A DNA stretch of 64,000 bases from Salinivibrio sharmensis (GTDB lineage: Bacteria; Pseudomonadota; Gammaproteobacteria; Enterobacterales; Vibrionaceae), in contig NZ_MUFC01000003.1 in the NCBI RefSeq assembly GCF_001995985.1, forward strand, positions 124,001 to 188,000. The letters run 5' to 3'. Positions 57,364 through 64,000 of the stretch are shown here, piece after piece. The notes below the pieces were generated by a model. The model did not search any database. It saw only the letters and a list, made by a program, of their open reading frames with translations, and had not been told where the DNA came from. Position 1 is the stretch's first letter, and every line of letters begins with the position of its first letter. The translations under genes were made by a program, and so were the position numbers.

Positions 57364-58132
57364 CCTGCTCCAGTCGCTCCAAATAGGTTAATAGAGTTTT
57401 GTAGGCAAAGACACCGCGGCAATTTTTCGCATAGAAAGACGCTGGCATATGCTTTAAGCTCGCATCTCGAAATTTAGTATCGATGGGCACGGCTGATGCC
57501 CAGACCTGATCGCTATAGCGAATTTTAAGCTCCTGTAAGGTTTCCAGCGATGCCCGCGTACGCTTGTCGTACATGGTTGGAATGATAGTGAGATTAAAGT
57601 TAGAACTACGAGACTTTTGCATAATCTGCAACGTGCGCATCATACGCTCTAGCCCTTTCATCGCCAAAAATTCGGTCTGAACGGGGATCAATACACGGTG
57701 GCTGGCCGCCAAGGCGTTGACCATCATCACCCCTAAAATAGGCGGACAATCGATTAACACATAGTCATAATCGTCAGCCAATGCATCCAGCGCTTTTTTA
57801 AGCACCAACCCCATACCACCCCGGTTTCCCATCACACGGTCTAAGGTCGCCAGCGACATGTGTGCAGGAATTAAGTCCATGTTCTCAAACTGTGTTTTGA
57901 CAATCAGCGGCTTGACCGTCTCTTTATTGACGGTTTGTAGTTGAAACAAATCAAACAAGCTCGCGGGTAGCTGCTCTGAATCAAAATTCAAATAGGTTGA
58001 GAGAGAAGCGTGTGGATCCGTATCCACTAGCAGGACACGTTTCTTACGTTCACTGATCAATCCTGCCAATGTCACCGTGGTGGTTGTCTTACCAACACCG
58101 CCCTTTTGGTTGGCGATACTCCAGACTATCAA
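57350..58132 (-). CDS. parC: ParC-like ParA-family ATPase for polar chemotaxis positioning
   Basis: This is a 260-residue ParA/MinD-type ATPase. It has the deviant Walker A QKGGVGKTTTTVTLAGL (about 9-25), YVLIDCPPILGVMMVNALAA with Walker B, and the switch region LVDTDPHASLSTYLNFD. The position inside the che operon directly before a CheW-domain ParP, and not next to parB or an origin, identifies it as the chemotaxis ParC rather than chromosomal ParA. ParC in Vibrio is recruited to the pole by HubP (the fimV product here). It overlaps parP by 14 bases. Confidence 0.9.
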
Positions 58133-58142
58133 GCCCCACTCC

Positions 58143-59279
58143 TTATTTTAAATTCAGCTCAACCAATATGCGTTCGGCGATCCTCTCCAGCGGCAAATCT
58201 TCTGATGATATACCCGCTTTGGCAACCGCTTGCGGCATACCATAGACCACGCAGCTTTCCTCATCTTGAGCCCAGATAGTTGCACCGGCGCTTTTTAGCA
58301 TCCGCGCCCCCTCTCGGCCATCAGCGCCCATACCCGTTAACACCATCGATAGGACTTTATCGCCATATATTTTCGCCGCAGAGCCAAAGGTCACATCGAC
58401 ACAGGGTTTGTAATTCATTCGCTCGCCGCCGTCTAAGATTTTTAGACGTGCCGCGCCTGGCCTGCCATCAATCATCATCTGCATCCCACCTGGCGCCAGG
58501 TAGGCATGTCCGGGCTTGAGAGCGTCGCCATCTTTCGCTTCAACCACGGTAATCTTACTCAACCCATTGAGGCGCTGAGCAAATGCCGATGTGAAGGTCG
58601 CCGGCATGTGTTGAATCAAAACGATAGGCAGTGGAAAGTTGGCTGGCAATTTGGTGAGTACTTTTTGCAGCGCAACGGGGCCGCCTGTTGAGGTGCCAAT
58701 CGCCATCAACTGGTAGCGTTTACCGGTTGCTGTAAATCGTGCAGGTGCTTTGGACGATGCAGCCGTACCCACCGCTGGGCGTGACGCTGGACGCGCAGGC
58801 GTGCGCACACCGCCCGATGGCGATGCCGTTTGTCCTGTTGATGGCTGCGAGGCCGGACGTGTGGCTCGGCGAAGCACGGGACGCTTGCGCGCAATTTCCA
58901 GCACCCGCTGTTGCAGCAAGCTGGTCGCCTCTTCACGGTTTCGAGCGATATCCTCGAACTTTTTCGGAAGAAAATCGAGTGCACCTGCCTCAAGCGCATC
59001 TAACGTCGCTTTCGCCCCGTCATGCGTCAGCGATGAAAACATCAAAATTGGTGTGGGCGTTTGCGCCATTATTTGACGTACCGCCGAGATACCATCAAGT
59101 ACTGGCATCTCCACATCCATCGTGACCACATCAGGCTTGAGTTGCGCGGTTTTTTCCACTGCCTCTTTACCGTTTACCGCGCTATCAATGACCTCCATTC
59201 TCGGGTCGGCATTGATGATTTCACTCACGCGGCGACGGAAGAAGCTGGAGTCATCTACCACCAATACTTTTACTGCCAT
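58143..59279 (-). CDS. cheB: Chemotaxis protein-glutamate methylesterase CheB
   Basis: CheB demethylates and deamidates receptors during adaptation and is activated by CheA phosphorylation. The 378-residue protein has a receiver domain (about 3-120, [13 protein letters not shown] and [13 protein letters not shown]). A long P/A/S/T-rich linker follows (about 140-185). The methylesterase domain has the catalytic Ser in [12 protein letters not shown], His in [11 protein letters not shown] and Asp in [13 protein letters not shown]. It lies 18 bases after cheA. No cheR is in the window. Confidence 0.97.
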   Translation of the reverse strand: MAVKVLVVDDSSFFRRRVSEIINADPRMEVIDSAVNGKEAVEKTAQLKPDVVTMDVEMPVLDGISAVRQIMAQTPTPILMFSSLTHDGAKATLDALEAGALDFLPKKFEDIARNREEATSLLQQRVLEIARKRPVLRRATRPASQPSTGQTASPSGGVRTPARPASRPAVGTAASSKAPARFTATGKRYQLMAIGTSTGGPVALQKVLTKLPANFPLPIVLIQHMPATFTSAFAQRLNGLSKITVVEAKDGDALKPGHAYLAPGGMQMMIDGRPGAARLKILDGGERMNYKPCVDVTFGSAAKIYGDKVLSMVLTGMGADGREGARMLKSAGATIWAQDEESCVVYGMPQAVAKAGISSEDLPLERIAERILVELNLK

Positions 59280-59297
59280 GGGCGTCCTTTTCTCAAA

Positions 59298-61532
59298 TTA
59301 ACCTGCGTAATGTTTCAACAGGTTGGGCACATCCAAGATCAGAGCAATATGACCATCACTGGTGATGGTCGCGCCTGCCATTCCGGGGGTCCCTTGAAGT
59401 AGTTCGTCAAGCGGCTTGATAACCACTTCCTCTTGACCAAACAAGGTATCTACCACAAACGCAATCCGTTGATGCGCGATTTGCACGATCACCACGTGGC
59501 CTTTGGTCTTGTCAATATCGGTTGCGCCTTTACACAACCAATCTTGCAGGAAGAAGATAGGGATGGCTTTATCGCGAACAATCAAGGTAAGCTGCCCATC
59601 AACCGTATTGGTTTTGGACATATCCAAACTGATAATTTCGCTGACGTTCGACAGTGGGAACGCAAACGGGTTCTCACCCACCCCGACCATCAAGGTTGGC
59701 AATATCGCCAACGTCAGTGGCACCTTAATTTCTAATACTGTGCCGCGACCAAGCTCGGAGTCGATATTGATCGAGCCATTTAGCTTGGTGATCCCGGTTT
59801 TCACCACGTCCATCCCAACACCACGACCTGAGATGTCAGAGATTTCCGTTTTGGTTGAGAAACCAGGGGCGAAGATCAAATTGTAAGCTTCGCTATTGCT
59901 CAAGCGTGCCGCGGCTTCTGCATCAAGTACGCCACGGTCAACCGCAATGCTCTTGAGCTTTTCTGCATCCATGCCGCCACCGTCATCAGCGATGGTAAGG
60001 AGAATATGGTCCCCTTCTTGTGACGCTTTGAGTGTGATGGTACCGACGCGAGGTTTACCCACTTTTTCACGCTCATCCGGCATTTCGATACCATGATCCA
60101 CCGAGTTACGCACCAAGTGGACCATAGGGTCAGCCAGCGCCTCGACCAGGTTTTTATCCAGGTCGGTGTCTTCCCCCTGCATTTCCAGGACGATCTCTTT
60201 TTTCAAGCTACGTGCCAGATCACGCACAACGCGAGGGAAGCGGCCAAATACTTTTTTGATTGGCTGCATACGCGTTTTCATCACCGCGCCTTGCAAGTCG
60301 GCGGTAACCACGTCTAGGTTGGTGACCGCTTTGGCCATGCTTTCATCATTGCTGCTTTGCCCCAAGCTCACTAAGCGGTTACGTACCAACACTAACTCAC
60401 CGACCATATTCATAATGCCGTCAAGCGTGGAGGTGTTAACCCTCACAGTCTGCTCTTGCTGAGGAGCGGCTGGTGGCTTTTTCTCTGGGGCTTTTTCTGT
60501 GGCTGCGGGGGCTTTAGCACCCGCGCCGGCACTTTTAGGTGCGCTTTCTTTGGCCGGCTCTGGCTTGCTCGCTTTTTGCGCAGGCGCAGGTTCGGGCTTT
60601 GGCTGCGGCTTAGGCTGAGCGTCTACCTTATCGGCATCCGCTTTCGCTTTCTCCGCTTCGGCGGCGGGGCCTTTGCCTTTACCGTGCAAATCATCCAAGA
60701 GCTTTTCAAACTCGTCGTCATCAATCAGCTCATCACCACCAGATTGGGACGACGCCGAAGCGGGCTTAGCTGCTGGCGCTGTTGGCTCTTCATTACTCGC
60801 ACTATTTGACGCTGCCGCAGGGCCTTTGCCCGCACCATGCAAGTCATCGAGTAATTTTTCAAATTCATCATCGGTGATATCACCGCTATCGGCTTGCGTG
60901 CTTTCCACTACCTCAGGCTTTTCTGATGCTGAATCAGACGCCGTGGGGGCTTTGCCTTCGCCGTGGAGCTGATCGAGTAGCTTATCGAACTCATCTTGTG
61001 TGATTTCGTCCACTGAGTCGCCACTGATCGCACCGTCATCCTGACTCGATGCCTCACTTGCGGGCGCCTCAGGCTCGGGGTCTGGCTCAGGAGCTGGCTC
61101 AGGTTCAGGCTCTGGCGCTTCAGCCGCCGCTTCATCTTCACTGGCAGGCTTGGCATAACGATGCAGCGCTTCGAGCAAGGCACCATCGGCAGGCACTGGC
61201 TCTTCACGGTTTTGTACCGCCGCAAATTGATCATTCACGGTATCCAGTGCCTGCAAAATGGTGTCCATCACATCCGATGTCACCTCACGCCCGTGATTAC
61301 GCAAGTTATCAAAGACGTTTTCAGCACCGTGGCAGGTATCAACCAAGGCATTTAAGCCAAGAAAGCCCGCCCCACCTTTAACAGTGTGGAAGCCGCGGAA
61401 AATACTGTTTAGTAAGTCTGCATCATCAGGGGCACGCTCCAAATCGACCAGCTGCTCAGACATCTGCTCGAGGATCTCTCCCGCTTCAATCAAAAAGTCC
61501 TGAAGGATTTCTTCATCCATCTCAAAGCTCAT
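59298..61532 (-). CDS. cheA: Chemotaxis histidine kinase CheA
   Basis: CheA autophosphorylates in response to receptors and passes phosphate to CheY and CheB. The 744-residue protein has the P1 domain with phospho-site His49 (NSIFRGFHTVKGGAGFLG). A long acidic/Pro-Ala linker holds three copies of a DEFxKLLDxLHG motif (about residues 180, 222 and 273). P3 (about 365-420) follows with TLDGIMNMVGELVLVRNRL. The P4 kinase has an N-box MVHLVRNSVDHGIE and G-boxes ADDGGGMD and GRGVGMDVV. P5, a CheW-like domain, is at the end. A typical folded P2 domain is not evident. Confidence 0.97.
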   Translation of the reverse strand: MSFEMDEEILQDFLIEAGEILEQMSEQLVDLERAPDDADLLNSIFRGFHTVKGGAGFLGLNALVDTCHGAENVFDNLRNHGREVTSDVMDTILQALDTVNDQFAAVQNREEPVPADGALLEALHRYAKPASEDEAAAEAPEPEPEPAPEPDPEPEAPASEASSQDDGAISGDSVDEITQDEFDKLLDQLHGEGKAPTASDSASEKPEVVESTQADSGDITDDEFEKLLDDLHGAGKGPAAASNSASNEEPTAPAAKPASASSQSGGDELIDDDEFEKLLDDLHGKGKGPAAEAEKAKADADKVDAQPKPQPKPEPAPAQKASKPEPAKESAPKSAGAGAKAPAATEKAPEKKPPAAPQQEQTVRVNTSTLDGIMNMVGELVLVRNRLVSLGQSSNDESMAKAVTNLDVVTADLQGAVMKTRMQPIKKVFGRFPRVVRDLARSLKKEIVLEMQGEDTDLDKNLVEALADPMVHLVRNSVDHGIEMPDEREKVGKPRVGTITLKASQEGDHILLTIADDGGGMDAEKLKSIAVDRGVLDAEAAARLSNSEAYNLIFAPGFSTKTEISDISGRGVGMDVVKTGITKLNGSINIDSELGRGTVLEIKVPLTLAILPTLMVGVGENPFAFPLSNVSEIISLDMSKTNTVDGQLTLIVRDKAIPIFFLQDWLCKGATDIDKTKGHVVIVQIAHQRIAFVVDTLFGQEEVVIKPLDELLQGTPGMAGATITSDGHIALILDVPNLLKHYAG

Positions 61533-61541
61533 AGCGCACCT

Positions 61542-62276
61542 CTAAAAACCCAAACTCGATAATAAATCGTCAACATCATCTTGGCTGTGAACCACGTCAT
61601 CGCGCTCTTCAGGGTGAATCACAGGACCCTCAGGGGCTGACTTATCGGTGGTATCATCTGCTTTTTTCGCCGATGCTGCTTCCATTGCAGCGCTATCCAT
61701 GCCAAAGGCTGTCAGTATCTCAACCAGTTGTTGCTCGACTTCTTGCACTAGCTCAATCACGCGCCGGATAACTTGGCCGGTTAAATCTTGGAAATCCTGT
61801 GCCATGAGAATTTCAGTCAGGTGCGCGTGCAGCTCTGTCGCGCCCCCTTCTACTTGCGTGAGCAGATCTTCAATGTTGTGGCACAACGACTTGAACTCAT
61901 CCAAGGCGATTTCACCGCGCATCAGGCTGTTCCAATTGGGGCGGACGGCTTGTAAGTTGTCTTGTAACTCGCTCGCGATTGGCATAGTGCGCTCAACCGC
62001 ATCCATGGTCTTGTTCGCGGCCACTTCGGTTTTCTGCATCACATAGGTAAGCCGGTCGCGAGCATCAGGGATATCTACGTTCGCCAAGTCACTCACTCTG
62101 GGATCCAAACGAAAGTCAGTAATTGAGTCGTGTAATTGACGGGTTAGCTTGCCCACTTCGTTAAACAGTGGATCACGCGCTTCTTTCGCAATCTCGGTAA
62201 GAAGCGTATTAGCGTTATCTTGCTCTCCGTTTTCAAGATACGCGACCAATTGTTTCGCTTGGTCCAGATTGATCAT
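61542..62276 (-). CDS. cheZ: CheY-P phosphatase CheZ
   Basis: CheZ speeds dephosphorylation of CheY-P. The 244-residue protein is mostly helical, with the catalytic signature MAQDFQDLTGQVIRRVIELV that holds Asp164 and Gln168, equivalent to E. coli Asp143 and Gln147. A flexible acidic linker leads to the C-terminal CheY-binding peptide VDDLLSSLGF. It lies between cheY and cheA, 9 bases before cheA, in the polar-flagellar che arrangement. Confidence 0.96.
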   Translation of the reverse strand: MINLDQAKQLVAYLENGEQDNANTLLTEIAKEARDPLFNEVGKLTRQLHDSITDFRLDPRVSDLANVDIPDARDRLTYVMQKTEVAANKTMDAVERTMPIASELQDNLQAVRPNWNSLMRGEIALDEFKSLCHNIEDLLTQVEGGATELHAHLTEILMAQDFQDLTGQVIRRVIELVQEVEQQLVEILTAFGMDSAAMEAASAKKADDTTDKSAPEGPVIHPEERDDVVHSQDDVDDLLSSLGF

Positions 62277-62306
62277 GGCGGTTCCTTCTTACTGTGCGCT
62301 GGCTGT

Positions 62307-62687
62307 TTACATACGCTCGAAAATTTTGTCGAGCTTCTCTTTCAACGTAGCGGCAGTAAAAGGTTTCACAATGTAACCATTCACCCCTGCTTGCGCGGCT
62401 TCCACAATCTGCTCGCGTTTCGCTTCAGCGGTGATCATCAATACAGGCAGGTGCTTAAGATCGCCGTCCTTACGGATTTCTTTAAGCAAGTCAATCCCCT
62501 GCATACCAGGCATATTCCAATCGGTCACGACAAAATCAATACCGCCTTTTTTGAGGATTGGCAGCGCGGTTAAGCCGTCATCCGCTTCAACGGTATTGTT
62601 GAAACCTAAGTCACGAAGAAGATTCTTTACGATACGGCGCATTGTTGAAAAATCATCAACAACGAGAATTTTCATGTTTTTATCCAA
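62307..62687 (-). CDS. cheY: Chemotaxis response regulator CheY
   Basis: CheY-P binds the flagellar switch and changes rotation direction. The 126-residue receiver domain has acidic residues Asp11/Asp12, phospho-acceptor Asp56 ([10 protein letters not shown]), the conserved Thr in [11 protein letters not shown] and Lys in [16 protein letters not shown] start at TTG 62687 because GGAGG lies exactly five bases in front. The ATG four codons later (62675) lacks such spacing, and Vibrio CheY3 also has a KNMKIL extension. It follows fliA by 43 bases. Confidence 0.97.
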   Translation of the reverse strand: MDKNMKILVVDDFSTMRRIVKNLLRDLGFNNTVEADDGLTALPILKKGGIDFVVTDWNMPGMQGIDLLKEIRKDGDLKHLPVLMITAEAKREQIVEAAQAGVNGYIVKPFTAATLKEKLDKIFERM

Positions 62688-62730
62688 GGTTGCCTCCGGT
62701 GAGGTCTCGTTTTATTGTCGAAACAGTTAC

Positions 62731-63456
62731 TTACTCACTATGCCAAGCGGATAGCTTAGCTCTCAAACGTTGCGTAGCCTGACTTTGAATCTGACAGACC
62801 CGGGATTCACTGACCCCTATCACTGCTCCTATCTCTTTGAGGTTTAATTCCTCATCATAATAAAGAGATAGCACCAGCGCCTCTCTTTCAGGAAGACTTT
62901 TGATCGCCGCCGCTAATGCGGCTTTGAAACTGTCTTCCGCAACACCCTGAAAGGGAGTGTTGTCATTACGGCGACTCTCTGTTGTGAATGCATCTTCAGA
63001 GACGCCCAGATCATCCATCCCGATCAACCGCCCACAGTTTACATCGTTAAGCGCCTGATGGTACTGCTCTAAGCTCATATCAAGCTTCTCTGCAACCTCC
63101 ACGTCGGTTGGATCCCGACCTAACGCTTTTTCTAGCGATGCGATAGCATCACTGATTGAACGGCTCGCCTTGTGGACAGACCGTGGCACCCAATCACCGC
63201 GGCGCATATCATCCAGCATAGCACCGCGAATTCTAATACCGGCATAAGTTTCAAAACTCGCCCCTTTGGAGGGGTCATAATTTTGCTGTGCCTCAAGGAG
63301 GCCGACCATACCAGCTTGGATCAAATCTTCTACTTGAACACTCGGTGGCAAGCGCCCCATCAAGTGATGCGCGATGCGCTTGACCAAACTCGAATAACGC
63401 TCAAGTACCGCTTGGCGATCTGCCCCTGTGCGGCTATACGTGAGCGCTCTATTCAC
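62731..63456 (-). CDS. fliA: Flagellar sigma factor FliA (sigma-28)
   Basis: FliA directs RNA polymerase to late flagellar and chemotaxis promoters. The 241-residue protein has sigma region 2 (VEDLIQAGMVGLLEAQQNYD, FETYAGIRIRGAMLDDMRRG), region 3 (about 95-140) and region 4 (ALVLSLYYDEELNLKEIGAV, then VSESRVCQIQSQATQRLRAK). It starts at GTG 63456, overlapping the end of flhG by eight bases. It is the gene before cheY in the operon. Confidence 0.97.
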   Translation of the reverse strand: MNRALTYSRTGADRQAVLERYSSLVKRIAHHLMGRLPPSVQVEDLIQAGMVGLLEAQQNYDPSKGASFETYAGIRIRGAMLDDMRRGDWVPRSVHKASRSISDAIASLEKALGRDPTDVEVAEKLDMSLEQYHQALNDVNCGRLIGMDDLGVSEDAFTTESRRNDNTPFQGVAEDSFKAALAAAIKSLPEREALVLSLYYDEELNLKEIGAVIGVSESRVCQIQSQATQRLRAKLSAWHSE

Positions 63457-64000
63457 GAACTAACTCTCCTGCGTCATCATTTTTGATAAGCAACCGCTCA
63501 ACAAAAAACTCCAGATGGCCTCCCGGATTTCGCGGCACCGGCCAGGTCAGCGCTTTGTTCGCCAGCGCATTCATTGCCAATGATGCGGGCGAGCGAGGAA
63601 ATGCGTCAATGACAACTTTTTGTTTTCTCACTGCTTGCCTCACCCTTTCGTCAACGGGAACACATGCTACTAATTCTAGATTAGCATTGAGAAACCTTTC
63701 AGTGACTCGCGTTAATTTTGTGAACAAGTCTCGTCCTTCACGGTAGCTTCTGACCATATTTGCAACAACTTTAAAGCGTGTCACACCATGTTCACGGCTG
63801 AGTACTTTAATCAATGCATACGCATCAGTAATTGATGTAGGTTCATCACAGACCACAATGACGACATCTTGTGCGGCGCGCGAGAAACTCAGTACCATGT
63901 CTGAAATCCCCGCGGCAGTATCCACTAAGAGTACATCAACCTCTTCTTCGAGTGTACCAAAAGCGCGAATTAAACCAGCATGTTGCGCCGGTGTTAGCTC
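63449..64000 (-). CDS. flhG: Flagellar number regulator FlhG/FleN, MinD-like ATPase (partial, 5' end missing)
   Basis: FlhG limits flagellar number at the pole together with FlhF. The visible C-terminal 183 codons run from the window edge (ELTPAQHAGLIRAFGTLEEE) through the Walker B region VDVLLVDTAAGISDMVLSFS, the segment VVCDEPTSITDAYALIKVLS and RTVAN-like VVANMVRSYREGRDLFTKL, to the stop at 63449. The N-terminal deviant Walker A lies outside the window. The protein continues in frame to base 64000 without a start. Its identity rests on the Walker B block and on fliA following it. Confidence 0.95.
   Translation of the reverse strand, partial: ELTPAQHAGLIRAFGTLEEEVDVLLVDTAAGISDMVLSFSRAAQDVVIVVCDEPTSITDAYALIKVLSREHGVTRFKVVANMVRSYREGRDLFTKLTRVTERFLNANLELVACVPVDERVRQAVRKQKVVIDAFPRSPASLAMNALANKALTWPVPRNPGGHLEFFVERLLIKNDDAGELVRE

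Overview
The window is a gammaproteobacterial chromosome segment, most likely from the family Vibrionaceae. Pointers are the ParC/ParP polar chemotaxis genes inside a flhG-fliA-cheYZAB-cheW operon, an ECF sigma factor followed by a DUF3379 gene, a very long acidic FimV, and moderate base composition. Salinivibrio, Grimontia or Enterovibrio would fit, but I cannot fix the genus without a search. Nearly everything is core genome. I see no IS element, prophage, CRISPR array, toxin-antitoxin pair or defence island.

Layout. (1) 1-8.6 kb: protein folding and turnover genes, all on the minus strand: ppiD (3' end cut off by the window), hupB, lon (with a textbook sigma-32 promoter), clpX, clpP, tig. 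(2) 9.0-15.8 kb: tRNA-Arg, folD with a PurR-type box, then a regulatory block of two paralogous REC-REC-GGDEF proteins, RfaH and an RssB-like response regulator, then a Yip1-family membrane protein. (3) 15.9-46.9 kb: purF-cvpA-dedD-folC-accD-truA-fimV-asd-pdxB-fabB-mnmC-yfcL-epmC-aroC-prmB-smrB-sixA-M16 peptidase-fadJ-fadI-sigma/DUF3379-fadL-mlaA. This largely matches the order of the E. coli purF-mlaA region, with fimV, the M16 peptidase and the sigma pair as additions. (4) 47-54 kb: a complete ccmABCDEFGHI cytochrome c maturation operon with mostly 4-base ATGA overlaps. (5) 54.1-55.2 kb: an orphan FliK-like/FlhB-C-terminal-like pair on the plus strand. (6) 55.3-64 kb: the chemotaxis part of a flagellar operon, running off the window inside flhG.

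How the genes connect. RssB in Enterobacteria delivers RpoS to ClpXP, and both components lie in this window. Fatty-acid genes of both directions are present (accD and fabB for synthesis; fadI, fadJ and fadL for uptake and breakdown), with a good FadR-like operator in front of fadI. PurR-like boxes precede both cvpA-purF and folD, which would link purine synthesis to the one-carbon folate supply. The che block carries a full excitation and adaptation set plus polar-positioning proteins.

Less expected items are: a strong, apparently orphan intrinsic terminator with a folded segment upstream of fadI (candidate non-coding RNA); an sRNA-like fabB 3' UTR (possible FarS counterpart); nine head-to-tail 105-bp repeats in fimV; a 12-copy CTCGGT microsatellite in parP; and three copies of a DEFxKLLDxLHG motif in the CheA linker. 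No clearly novel multi-gene system was found. Start codons were reassigned from the longest reading frame where a Shine-Dalgarno sequence and family alignment favoured another codon.
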